DNA of 64,000 nt. Source: Granulicella arctica (GTDB lineage Bacteria > Acidobacteriota > Terriglobia > Terriglobales > Acidobacteriaceae). Where the stretch lies: the NCBI RefSeq assembly GCF_013410065.1, contig NZ_JACCCW010000002.1, positions 124,001 through 188,000 of the forward strand, given 5' to 3'. The notes under the pieces were generated by a model. The model had not been told where the DNA came from. It made no database searches and saw only the letters and a program-made list of their open reading frames with translations. Both the position numbers and the translations under genes were made by a program. Positions 34,984 through 42,795 of this stretch are shown in pieces (position 1 is the stretch's first letter; each line of letters begins with the position of its first letter).

Positions 34984-35552
34984 CCAGGACACTTCTTCAG
35001 GTGAGAGGAAGGGCTCTCTTCCGGACAAGCTGCTGGCTCTACTCGCAGATTCTTCTGCTCTACCCCGACGATCTTTACACGCGGTACGGGGACGAGATGC
35101 AGTGGGTCTTCCGTGAAGAGCTGAAGCGAGCTGCCCGCCGTGGCCTGAAGGAATACACGGCGGTCTGGTGCAGCGTTCTACGCGACACCGCCTTGCAGAT
35201 TGGGCCCCTCGTGACCCTTCGTTTCGCCATAGTGAGTACTGCTGTTGTCGGGACGCTGGCGGTTATGTTGCCAGTGCTCTTTGCTATCCCTACACGCTTC
35301 CCAAAAGCCGAGGTGTCTTGTCTCCCGAAGGTGTATGCGTCGGGCAGCGTGCAATCTTCACACCGTTCTGGAGCTTTCCATGGAGTTCTTTATGACGCTA
35401 GGACTAGAGCTGCAACGCAAAGCGCTTTGTCTGTACGTGCTCGCAATCCTATTTGCAGGCAGCCTCTATGCACAGGACATCTCAGGCAGCTGGCAAGGAA
35501 CCATTACGCCGCCCCAAGGCACACCGCATCGCATGGTTCTGCGAGTCATTAA
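34980..35552 (+). CDS. PadR-linked membrane protein, C-terminal part doubtful
   Basis: A 190-residue frame. Residues 1-105 look real: LYSQILLLYPDDLYTRYGDEM and an amphipathic helix (FREELKRAARRGLKEY) typical of proteins encoded behind PadR regulators, then one transmembrane helix (FAIVSTAVVGTLAVMLPVLFAI). The last 55 residues are low-complexity and basic and overlap the next gene by 173 bases in another frame, which is unusual. A frameshift or a natural short protein that lost its original stop are both possible. Confidence 0.55.
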   Translation: MTRTLLQVRGRALFRTSCWLYSQILLLYPDDLYTRYGDEMQWVFREELKRAARRGLKEYTAVWCSVLRDTALQIGPLVTLRFAIVSTAVVGTLAVMLPVLFAIPTRFPKAEVSCLPKVYASGSVQSSHRSGAFHGVLYDARTRAATQSALSVRARNPICRQPLCTGHLRQLARNHYAAPRHTASHGSASH

Positions 35553-36738
35553 CGACGACAGCGGAGCATTCAAGGCAAGGATATACAGCATCGATCAGGG
35601 GTTTACCGGCAATTGGGTAGACTCGATTACCGTGCACGACTCCGCCGTGCAATTGAAGGTCGGTATGCTCCAGATCTCTTACGAAGGCAAGCTCAGCCCC
35701 GACGGCAAAACCATCACTGGCACATGGACACAAGGCTCCGGGGTCCCTTTTACCCTCCGAAAAGTCACCAAAGCAACTGCGTGGCCCATGCCCACCGACC
35801 GCTCACCGCACACCGTGCAGTTCGTCACCGTCGCGCCCGGCGTTAAGCTTGAAGTCCTCGACTGGGGTGGCACCGGGCGCCCTCTCGTCTTCCTCGCCGG
35901 TCTGGGCGACACTGCACACGTCTTCGACCAGTTTGCTTCCAAATTTACCGGTAGATATCACGTGTACGGCGTTACCCGCCGCGGCTTTGGCGAGTCCAGC
36001 GATCCCAATCCTAACAACGACAATTATTCGTCCGACCGCCTAGGCGACGATGTCCTTGCCGTCATCGCCGCCCTGCATCTGGACAAGCCGGTCCTTGTCG
36101 GGCACTCGATCGCTGGCGAAGAGCTGAGTTCAATTGGCAGCCGACATCCCGAGAAGGTCAGCGGCCTGGTCTATCTTGAGTGCAGCGGTACCCATTCTTT
36201 TTACGATCGCGCTCACGGCGACCTGCAGCTGGACATGATCGATGTCCGCAACGAGATCGAGCATCTTCTCCCGACCGGAGGCGACCCATCCGGCCCGATG
36301 CAACCAACAGAAGCCCTGCTGGCCAGCCTCCCCCGGCTCGAAAAGGAACTTCAAGAACAAGTGAAGCTGCAACAAGCCGTCTCGCCGCCCATCGAGGATG
36401 CCTCGCTGCCAGAAGACCCGCATCCCACTACTGCAAGCGCTTTCGCCGCTATCCTCAGCGGCGAGCATAAATACACCCAGATCAAGGTACCCTGCCTTGC
36501 ATTCTTCGCTTTGCCCCACGACCTAAGCAGGGTCTTCCCCGGAGACGCTGCTCGCCACGCCGCCGTTGTAGCAGCCGATCTCGAGAGGCAAACCAGACTG
36601 GCGAATGCCTTCGAAGCAGGCGTTCCCTCAGCTAAGGTCATCCGTGTGCCCAACGCCGATCACTACATCTACCGTTCCAACGAAGCCGAGGTCTTCCGCG
36701 CCATGAACGAGTTCCTCGACCACTTGCCTCGACCCTGA
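35380..36738 (+). CDS. Secreted alpha/beta hydrolase with N-terminal beta domain
   Basis: A 452-residue exported hydrolase. After a signal peptide (VLAILFAGSLYAQ, residues about 15-28) comes a roughly 100-residue beta domain (ISGSWQGTITPPQG, LSPDGKTITGTWTQG). The hydrolase fold follows with PLVFLAGLGDTAHVF (oxyanion strand), LVGHSIAGEELSS (nucleophile serine), and NADHYIYRS (catalytic His). Substrate unknown. Codon use is C-ending, unlike the G-rich neighbours, so recent acquisition with the PadR genes is likely. Start 35380 or 35392; both have a GGAG in range. Confidence 0.75.
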   Translation: MEFFMTLGLELQRKALCLYVLAILFAGSLYAQDISGSWQGTITPPQGTPHRMVLRVINDDSGAFKARIYSIDQGFTGNWVDSITVHDSAVQLKVGMLQISYEGKLSPDGKTITGTWTQGSGVPFTLRKVTKATAWPMPTDRSPHTVQFVTVAPGVKLEVLDWGGTGRPLVFLAGLGDTAHVFDQFASKFTGRYHVYGVTRRGFGESSDPNPNNDNYSSDRLGDDVLAVIAALHLDKPVLVGHSIAGEELSSIGSRHPEKVSGLVYLECSGTHSFYDRAHGDLQLDMIDVRNEIEHLLPTGGDPSGPMQPTEALLASLPRLEKELQEQVKLQQAVSPPIEDASLPEDPHPTTASAFAAILSGEHKYTQIKVPCLAFFALPHDLSRVFPGDAARHAAVVAADLERQTRLANAFEAGVPSAKVIRVPNADHYIYRSNEAEVFRAMNEFLDHLPRP

Positions 36739-36810
36739 GGAGCGACCTACAACCATCACGTCCAAAGTACGCAACCAGCTTGACCTCACCCGCCTTCGAA
36801 AGATAAGTCC

Positions 36811-37005
36811 CTAAAAAACGTGATTCTCGGCAGGATAGGGTTGGACTGACGCCAAATCGCCAATGAACTCATCGAAAGGGATTAGTCCTGTGAATGTCGG
36901 CTTGTCGTCAGTGATCCAACGAGCCGATGGAGGATTCCGTGTGGCGGGTTTCGTAACAGCCTCTATACAAAACTGCTGCGTGTGGTTTGTTATGCTGGCT
37001 TTATC
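36811..37005 (-). pseudogene. Possible gene remnant without start codon
   Basis: The minus strand holds a 64-codon open frame with protein-like content (WITDDKPTFTGLIPFDEF, LASVQPYPAENHVF) and a proper stop at 36811-36813, but no ATG or GTG in frame before the upstream stop at 37006-37008. It may be the 3' end of a decayed gene. The rest of the gap 36739-37026 shows nothing. Confidence 0.25.
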
Positions 37006-37026
37006 TTAAAGATTCATGGGAGTGTT

Positions 37027-37281
37027 ATGGCGGATGAGGTAGTAGCGGCGGTTCCTGGAGTGAAGATTACGGTTCGGCCGAACGGGCCTTTTCGGGTGGA
37101 AGGGCCGATCTCGCTGGTAGATGTGGAGGGGATCGAGTGGGACCTGACGGGGAAGCCGGCGATCTCGCTGTGTCGTTGCGGGTTGAGCGCGAAGCGTCCT
37201 TTCTGCGATGGGACGCATGGCAAAGAGGGCTGGAAGTGTGATGCCAGCCCGATTCCGAAGGAGCCAGTGGCTCTGGGGTAG
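37027..37281 (+). CDS. CDGSH iron-sulfur domain protein
   Basis: An 84-residue protein with one CDGSH motif, CRCGLSAKRPFCDGTH, whose three cysteines and histidine bind a [2Fe-2S] cluster. The N-terminal half (VKITVRPNGPFRVEGPISLVD) is the beta region preceding the cluster in bacterial mitoNEET-like proteins. Likely role: electron or cluster transfer; partner unknown. ATG 37027 was chosen over an upstream start because the family begins there. A clear terminator follows. Confidence 0.9.
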   Translation: MADEVVAAVPGVKITVRPNGPFRVEGPISLVDVEGIEWDLTGKPAISLCRCGLSAKRPFCDGTHGKEGWKCDASPIPKEPVALG

Positions 37282-37287
37282 TGTGAG

Positions 37288-37321
37288 AGGGTGGGACTTT
37301 GGTCCCGCCCTTTTTGTTTTT
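37288..37321 (+). terminator. Rho-independent terminator of the CDGSH gene
   Basis: AGGGTGGGAC (37288-37297) pairs with GTCCCGCCCT (37302-37311), with one G-T wobble and a four-base loop, and is followed by TTTTGTTTTT. It lies six bases after the stop codon. Confidence 0.85.
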
Positions 37322-37338
37322 GGGTTTGGGGGTGGAAG

Positions 37339-37384
37339 AGCAAAGACGAAATACAGGGGTCCTTCGCGTTGCTCAGGATGACGC
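37339..37384. repeat. Dispersed repeat, short copy
   Basis: A short version of the GGGGTCCTTCG...CTCAGGATGACG family between the CDGSH terminator and the S15 peptidase. Confidence 0.65.
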
Positions 37385-37441
37385 GATTTTGGGGTGTAAT
37401 GGTTGAGGTTGAAAAGGTTGGATGAATCGGGAGGTTGGCGC

Positions 37442-39304
37442 GTGAAGGCTTGGCGGTTGGTGGTGGGTTTGGTGGTGCTGGGGTTTGCGGCGCGGGGCTT
37501 TGCGCAGGGTGGGGCGGCGGGGCAGGAGCAGGGGCGGGCTTATACGCGGGATGAGGTGATGATTCCGGTGCGGGATGGGGTGAAGCTGCATGCGGTGATC
37601 TTGCGGCCTTCCAACAAAGAGACTGGGGGGTCGGAGAAGGATGGCGAGGCGCTGCCGTTTCTGATGACGCGGACGCCGTATGGGGTGGATAAGGCTTCGT
37701 CGAAGACGGTGAATGCGAGCAAACCGGAGCTGGCGGCGAGCGGGTACATCTTTGTGTTCGAGGATATTCGGGGACGGTATAAGAGCGAGGGGCAGTTTGT
37801 GATGAATCGGCCGATTGTGGAGCATCGGTCGAAGACGGATGTGGATGAGACGACAGATACGCGGGACACGATCAGCTGGCTGTTGAAGCATGTGAAGCAC
37901 AACAACGGCAAGGTGGGTGTGCTGGGGGTTTCGTATCCGGGATTTCTGGCGATGATGGCGGGGATCGATGCTCATAAGGCGGTGAAGGCGATCTCGCCGC
38001 AGGCTCCGATGACGGATGTGTGGATGGGAGATGACTTCTTTCACAATGGGGCGTTCCGCGAGACGTATGGGTTTGACTATGTGCAGCAGTTGGAGGCGCA
38101 GAAGACGGATGCGGTGGTGCAGTCGAAGGAGGATACGTTCGACTTCTTCCTGCGGAATGGGAACTTTGCCGGTGCGGCGAAGACGGCGGGGATGAGCGAG
38201 CTGCCGACGGCGAAGATATTTTTGACGCAGCCGAGCTATACGAAGTTCTGGCAGGACATGGCGGTGGAGAAGCGGCTGACTAAAGTTGAAGTGCCCACCC
38301 TCGAAGTGGGAGGTTGGTGGGATCAGGAGGATATGTGGGGGACGCAGGCGGAGTATGCCGCGCTGAAGCCGCATGATACGAAGCAAGAGGTGTACATGGT
38401 TCTGGGGCCCTGGAACCATGGGGGTTGGGGTGGACCAGGGAAGATGCTGGGAGCAGTGGACTTTGGGCAGCCGACGGGCGAGGAGTATCGGAAGACGATT
38501 GAGGCTCCGTTCTTCGAGAAGAATTTGAAGGGCAGGGCGGGGTTTGATCTGAAGGATGTGGCTAGCTTTCGGACGGGTGTGAATGCGTGGGAGCGGTATG
38601 AGGCGTGGCCTCCGGTGGCGAAGTTTGCTCCGGCGCGGTTGTATCTGAAGAAGGATAAGGAGCTGAGTTTTACGGCTCCGGATGGAGCGTACGACACGGT
38701 TGCGGCGGCGTATATTGCGGACCCGGCGGACCCGGTTCCGTATCGGCACAGGCCGATTCAGTCGACGTATGCGGAGGGGTCGAAGTGGCGGCCGTGGCTG
38801 GTGGAGGATCAGCGGTTTGTGAGTGGGCGAAAGGACCTGGCGAACTTTACGACTCCGGTGCTGGACAAGGATGTGACGGTGACGGGGGATGTGGTGGCGG
38901 ACTTGTTTGCGGCGACTACGGGGACGGATGCGGACTGGGTGGTGAAGCTGATCGATGTGTATCCGGATGATGCGCCGGGGGCGATGGCGGGGTATCAGTT
39001 GATGATTGCGGATGAGATCTTCCGGGGGCGGTATGTGCATAGCTTCGAGAGGCCGGAGGCGCTGAAGACGGGCGAGGTGACGGAGTTCAAGTACAGTCTG
39101 CATGGTGCGGACCATACGTTTTTGAAGGGGCATCGGATCATGGTGGAGGTGCAGTCGAGCTGGTTCCCGCTGTATGACCGGAATCCGCAGACGTTTGTGC
39201 CGAATATTATGGAGGCTCCGGCGGATGCGTATAAGGCGGAGACGGTGTCGATCTATGGATCGGCGAAGTATCCTTCGCATTTGGAGTTTTTGGAGCCTCA
39301 GTAG
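37442..39304 (+). CDS. Secreted CocE/NonD family hydrolase (X-Pro dipeptidyl-peptidase S15 type)
   Basis: A 620-residue exported serine hydrolase. GTG 37442 gives a signal peptide KAWRLVVGLVVLGFAARGFA and follows GGGAGG by seven bases; an upstream ATG at 37403 would break the signal. The catalytic domain has VMIPVRDGVKLHAVILRP, LGVSYPGFLAMM (nucleophile), VGGWWDQEDMWG (Asp region) and LGPWNHGGWGG (His). The C-terminal jelly roll (PFLDKDVTVTGDV-type strands) is the XPD/CocE C-domain. It hydrolyses N-terminal Xaa-Pro peptides or acyl esters such as glutaryl/cephalosporin groups. Confidence 0.85.
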   Translation: MKAWRLVVGLVVLGFAARGFAQGGAAGQEQGRAYTRDEVMIPVRDGVKLHAVILRPSNKETGGSEKDGEALPFLMTRTPYGVDKASSKTVNASKPELAASGYIFVFEDIRGRYKSEGQFVMNRPIVEHRSKTDVDETTDTRDTISWLLKHVKHNNGKVGVLGVSYPGFLAMMAGIDAHKAVKAISPQAPMTDVWMGDDFFHNGAFRETYGFDYVQQLEAQKTDAVVQSKEDTFDFFLRNGNFAGAAKTAGMSELPTAKIFLTQPSYTKFWQDMAVEKRLTKVEVPTLEVGGWWDQEDMWGTQAEYAALKPHDTKQEVYMVLGPWNHGGWGGPGKMLGAVDFGQPTGEEYRKTIEAPFFEKNLKGRAGFDLKDVASFRTGVNAWERYEAWPPVAKFAPARLYLKKDKELSFTAPDGAYDTVAAAYIADPADPVPYRHRPIQSTYAEGSKWRPWLVEDQRFVSGRKDLANFTTPVLDKDVTVTGDVVADLFAATTGTDADWVVKLIDVYPDDAPGAMAGYQLMIADEIFRGRYVHSFERPEALKTGEVTEFKYSLHGADHTFLKGHRIMVEVQSSWFPLYDRNPQTFVPNIMEAPADAYKAETVSIYGSAKYPSHLEFLEPQ

Positions 39305-39318
39305 GGGCGGGAAGAACG

Positions 39319-39455
39319 AGCAACGGCAAAGGCCATGCAGGTCCTTCGGCTGCGGCTTCGCCTTCGCTCAGGATGACAGTTCTGGTGGGGGTGAAGGAAA
39401 GAACAGGCAACGGCGAGAGCAAATACAGGGGTCCTTCACTACGTTCAGGATGACG
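39319..39455. repeat. Dispersed repeat, two copies
   Basis: Two units of the CCTTCG...CTCAGGATGACAG family, a long one at about 39319-39381 and a short one at about 39415-39455, between the S15 peptidase and the NUDIX gene. Confidence 0.7.
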
Positions 39456-39517
39456 AGTTCTTTGTGGTGGGGGTGGATAAAAGCAACGGTGGTTGTTACA
39501 GATTGATTGGAGAGTGC

Positions 39518-40075
39518 GTGTCGATCAAGACGATTAGTAGCCGTGAGGTGTATCGGAATGCGTGGACGCGGGTGCGTGAGGATGTGATTGAGCGGGATGG
39601 GGGTATGCGGGGGATCTATGGGGTGGTGGAGAAGGATCCGGCTTGCATTGTGATTCCGTTGGAGGTGACGGATGAGGGGGAGTTTCTTTATCTGATCGAG
39701 CAGTATCGGTATACGGTGCAGCGGCGGTTTGTAGAGCTGCCGCAGGGTGGGTGGGAGACGGAGGACGTCGATCCGGAGGAGCTGGCGCGGGGTGAGCTGC
39801 GCGAGGAGACGGGGTTGTCGGCGGAGCGGATGACGCTGCTTGGGGAGCATTGGATTGCGTATGGGGTGATGCGGCAAAAGATGTATGTGTATCTGGCAGA
39901 GGGGCTGACGCATGGCGAGACGGATCGCGATGTGGAGGAGCATGACTTGGTGGTGCAGAGGGTGCGAGTGCAGGAGTTTGAGGAGATGATTCTGGATGGG
40001 CGGGTGATGGATAACTGCTCGGCGGCGGCTTGGGGGCTTTATAAGATTTGGCGAGAGCGGAAGGGCAGGGCTTAG
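39518..40075 (+). CDS. NUDIX hydrolase
   Basis: A 185-residue protein of the ADP-ribose pyrophosphatase-like NUDIX group. LIEQYRYTVQRRFVELPQGG leads into the Nudix box, with GELREETG. The first arginine of the canonical REUxEExGU is glycine here, while both catalytic glutamates remain. Substrate unknown, probably a nucleoside diphosphate sugar. The GTG at 39518 with GGAGAG upstream was chosen; an earlier start at 39464 would lie next to the dispersed repeat. Confidence 0.8.
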   Translation: MSIKTISSREVYRNAWTRVREDVIERDGGMRGIYGVVEKDPACIVIPLEVTDEGEFLYLIEQYRYTVQRRFVELPQGGWETEDVDPEELARGELREETGLSAERMTLLGEHWIAYGVMRQKMYVYLAEGLTHGETDRDVEEHDLVVQRVRVQEFEEMILDGRVMDNCSAAAWGLYKIWRERKGRA

Positions 40076-40112
40076 GGGTTAGCTCTGAGGAAGATTCTCC
40101 CGGCGTGGCGCA

Positions 40113-40160
40113 GGCAAGGACGAAATACAGGGGTCCTTCACTCCGTTCAGGATGACGACG
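40113..40160. repeat. Dispersed repeat, short copy
   Basis: A short CAGGGGTCCTTCA...TTCAGGATGACG unit between the NUDIX gene and the flavoprotein. Confidence 0.65.
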
Positions 40161-40241
40161 CAAAACAAACAAAAACAGGATGAGTGTGGCGAGTCGTCGG
40201 TGTGCGGCATCCTATGTTGCAGAGGGCAGGAGGGGTGCAGC

Positions 40242-41636
40242 ATGGATGTGGAGCGGTTTGATGCGATTGTGATTGGGTCGGGGCAGGGTGGGAATCCGCT
40301 GGCTGCGGCGATGGCGGAGCATGGATGGAAGACGGTGGTGGTGGAGCGGCGCTTTGTCGGTGGGACGTGCGTGAATGTGGGGTGTACGCCGACGAAGACG
40401 ATGGTGGCGAGTGCGCGGGTGGCGTATCTGGCGCGGCGGGCGGCGGATTTCGGCGTAGAGAACAGAGGGGTGAGGGTCGATATGGCGGCGGTGCGGGCGC
40501 GGAAGGATGCGGTCGTGGAGAAGTGGCGGGCGGGGAGCTACAAGCGGCTGACGGAGACGAAGAACCTGTCGCTGATGGAGGGGGAGGCGGCGTTCGTTGG
40601 GTCGCATGAGATTGAGGTGACGCTGAACGCGGGTGGGACGCGGCGGCTGACGGCGGAGCGGATCTTCATCGATACGGGGGTGCGGACGGCGGTGCCGGCG
40701 ATCGAGGGGATCGACTCGGTGGAGTATCTGAACAACGAGACGGTGATGGAGCTGGGGGCTATCCCGGAGCACTTGATTGTGCTGGGCGGCGGGTATATCG
40801 CGCTGGAGTTTGCGCAGATGTTTCGGCGGTTCGGGAGCGCGGTGACGGTGGTGCAGAAGGGTGATCGTCTGGCGGAGCATGAGGATGAGGATGTGTCGCT
40901 GGAGATCTCGCAGATCCTGCGGGAGGATGGTGTGGAGGTGGTGGTGAGTGCGGAGACGCTGCGGGTGGAGCGGACGAGTGCGGGTGTGCGGTTGACAGTG
41001 AAGACGATGATTGGCGAGTGGCCGGTGGAGGGATCGCATCTGCTGGTGGCGGTGGGGCGGGTTCCGAATACGGAGGCTCTGGGGTTGGAGCGGGCTGGGG
41101 TGGAGGTGGATGAGCGTGGGTTCGTGAAGGTGGATGAGTGGCTGGAGACGACGGTGGGTGGCGTGTATGGGATCGGGGATGTGAAGGGTGGGCCGGAGTT
41201 CACGCACATTTCGTATGACGACTATCGGGTGTTGAAGGCGAATCTTTTAGAAGGGAAGAAGCGGTCGACGAAGGGACGGCCGGTGCCGTACACGATGTTT
41301 ATGGACCCGGAGCTGGGGCGGATTGGGATGACGGAGGCGGAGGCGCGGGCGACGGGGAAGAAGATCAAGGTGGCAAAGATGCCGATGGCGTGGGTGGCGA
41401 GAGCGTACGAGTCGGGGGAGACGCGTGGGTTTATGAAGGCGGTGGTGGATGCGGAGACGGATTTGATTCTGGGAGCGGCATGCCTGGGGGTGAATGGAGG
41501 CGAGGTGGCGACGCAGATCCAGATTGCGATGATGGGTGGGGTGACGGCGTCGGAGTTGCGGGATGGGATATGGAGTCATCCTACGTTTGCGGAGGCGCTG
41601 AACAATTTGTTCTCGAAGTACGAAGACGAGGAGTAG
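40242..41636 (+). CDS. Mercuric-reductase-like pyridine nucleotide-disulfide oxidoreductase
   Basis: A 464-residue FAD enzyme. AIVIGSGQGGNPLAAAMAE binds FAD, GGTCVNVGCTPTK is the redox disulfide CxxxxC, VLGGGYIALEFAQMFRRFG binds NAD(P)H, and YGIGDVKGGPEFTH is the second FAD loop. The C-terminal HPTFAEALNNLF carries the catalytic His of the partner subunit. Relatives are annotated as mercuric reductases, but there is no N-terminal metal-binding domain, no C-terminal vicinal Cys pair and no mer gene nearby, so another disulfide or quinone substrate is possible. AGGAGG precedes ATG 40242. Confidence 0.85.
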   Translation: MDVERFDAIVIGSGQGGNPLAAAMAEHGWKTVVVERRFVGGTCVNVGCTPTKTMVASARVAYLARRAADFGVENRGVRVDMAAVRARKDAVVEKWRAGSYKRLTETKNLSLMEGEAAFVGSHEIEVTLNAGGTRRLTAERIFIDTGVRTAVPAIEGIDSVEYLNNETVMELGAIPEHLIVLGGGYIALEFAQMFRRFGSAVTVVQKGDRLAEHEDEDVSLEISQILREDGVEVVVSAETLRVERTSAGVRLTVKTMIGEWPVEGSHLLVAVGRVPNTEALGLERAGVEVDERGFVKVDEWLETTVGGVYGIGDVKGGPEFTHISYDDYRVLKANLLEGKKRSTKGRPVPYTMFMDPELGRIGMTEAEARATGKKIKVAKMPMAWVARAYESGETRGFMKAVVDAETDLILGAACLGVNGGEVATQIQIAMMGGVTASELRDGIWSHPTFAEALNNLFSKYEDEE

Positions 41637-41659
41637 TGCGGTTCGGGTAGGATGCTCGG

Positions 41660-42673
41660 ATGATGATTTTGAGGGCGGTTTCGCTGGGCGTTCTGGGTTT
41701 GGGGGTGGCGGCTTCGGCGCAACAGGTGAAGCTGCCGTTGTGGTCGCATGGTGCGCCGGGTTCTTTGACGATTACGGGAACGGAGCATGATGCGACGACG
41801 GAGAAGGATGCGCTGGTCGCGGGGCGGAAGCTGATGCATCTGACGGATGTGAGCGAGCCATCGCTGGCGGTGTACAAGGCGGGTGTGGATCGTCCGGCGG
41901 TGGTGGTGTTTCCGGGTGGCGGGTACAGGATTCTGGCGTATGACCTTGAGGGGACGGAGGTGTGCGCGTGGCTGAACTCGATCCATGTAGCGTGCGTGCT
42001 GGTGAAGTATCGGGTGCCGGTGGATGGGCACTTTCCGGCGCATGTGGAGGATCTGGAGGATGCACAGCAGGCGATGCGTCTGACGCGGCTGCACGCGAAG
42101 GAGTGGGGCATCGATGCGAAGCGGGTGGGTGCGCTGGGGTTTTCGGCGGGAGCGCATCTGGTGGCGGTGTTGAGCAATCACTTTGATTTTGCGGGGCCTG
42201 GGGTGGAGGAGCATGGTGGTGTGGGCTCGGGAGTGAGTGCTCGGCCTGACTTTGCGTTTGTGCTGTATCCGGGGTATCTGGCGAATCCGCCGGACCTGAT
42301 GAAGCTGGCGGCTGAGGCGCAGCCTAGCGTGGCGACTCCGCCGACGTTTTTGTTGCAGGCGGAGGATGATCCGGTGCATGAGGAGAATGTGCTGGTTTAT
42401 TTTCAGGCGCTGAAGGAGGCGAAGGTTCCGGCGGAGTTACATGTGTTTGCGAAGGGTGGGCATGGGTATGGGTTGCGGGCTACGGAGCTTCCGGTGACGC
42501 ATTGGCCGGTGTTGGCGGAGGAGTGGCTTAAGACGATTGGGGTGTTGCGGCGGGAGGGTTTTGGTGGGAAAACAGGCAACGGCAAAGACAACCGCAGGTC
42601 CTTCGACTGCGCCTCTCGCGATGGGGCTGCGAGAGGCTTCGCTCAGGATGAGAATTGTATTATAACTAACTAG
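41660..42673 (+). CDS. Secreted alpha/beta hydrolase (acetyl esterase/BD-FAE type) with repeat-derived C-terminal tail
   Basis: A 337-residue exported hydrolase. The signal peptide ends near AASAQQ. VVFPGGGYRIL is the oxyanion loop, LGFSAGAHLVAVL the nucleophile serine, AEDDPVHEENV the acidic residue and FAKGGHGYGLR the catalytic His. It likely removes acetyl or other esters from polysaccharides. The domain ends near WLKTIGVLRREGF; the last roughly 40 residues are translated from a dispersed DNA repeat (42570-42652), so the original stop was probably lost by repeat insertion. Confidence 0.75.
   Translation: MMILRAVSLGVLGLGVAASAQQVKLPLWSHGAPGSLTITGTEHDATTEKDALVAGRKLMHLTDVSEPSLAVYKAGVDRPAVVVFPGGGYRILAYDLEGTEVCAWLNSIHVACVLVKYRVPVDGHFPAHVEDLEDAQQAMRLTRLHAKEWGIDAKRVGALGFSAGAHLVAVLSNHFDFAGPGVEEHGGVGSGVSARPDFAFVLYPGYLANPPDLMKLAAEAQPSVATPPTFLLQAEDDPVHEENVLVYFQALKEAKVPAELHVFAKGGHGYGLRATELPVTHWPVLAEEWLKTIGVLRREGFGGKTGNGKDNRRSFDCASRDGAARGFAQDENCIITN
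42570..42652. repeat. Dispersed repeat inside a coding 3' end, at the island edge
   Basis: A long copy of the GGTCCTTCGACTGCGCC...TCAGGATG family with inner pair CTCTCGC/GCGAGAG. It is in frame with the hydrolase and forms its C-terminus. The A/T-rich sequence right after it marks the change to island DNA. Confidence 0.75.
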
Positions 42674-42680
42674 AAATAAA

Positions 42681-42703
42681 GAACATAATTTCCTATAATG
42701 TTC
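42681..42703 (+). promoter_or_regulatory. Candidate integrase promoter with inverted repeat
   Basis: A perfect -10 hexamer TATAAT (42694-42699) lies between GAACAT (42681-42686) and ATGTTC (42698-42703). No good -35 is visible. Such an arrangement would let the integrase or an excisionase-like protein block its own promoter; the inverted repeat could also be part of the attachment site. Confidence 0.4.
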
Positions 42704-42795
42704 CATACAAAGTCTGCACAGCCATGAAGACTCAATGGCTTACAGAGAAAACCTACACGGAAACTGCACAGAACAGATCAACCGCAGGAGGCAAT

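Noticed and set aside
37403..37441. Upstream ATG for the S15 hydrolase
   Set aside because: It would put charged residues before the signal peptide; GTG 37442 has GGGAGG at the right distance.
40242..41636. True mercury resistance gene merA
   Set aside because: No N-terminal heavy-metal domain, no C-terminal vicinal cysteines and no other mer gene; kept as mercuric-reductase-like only.
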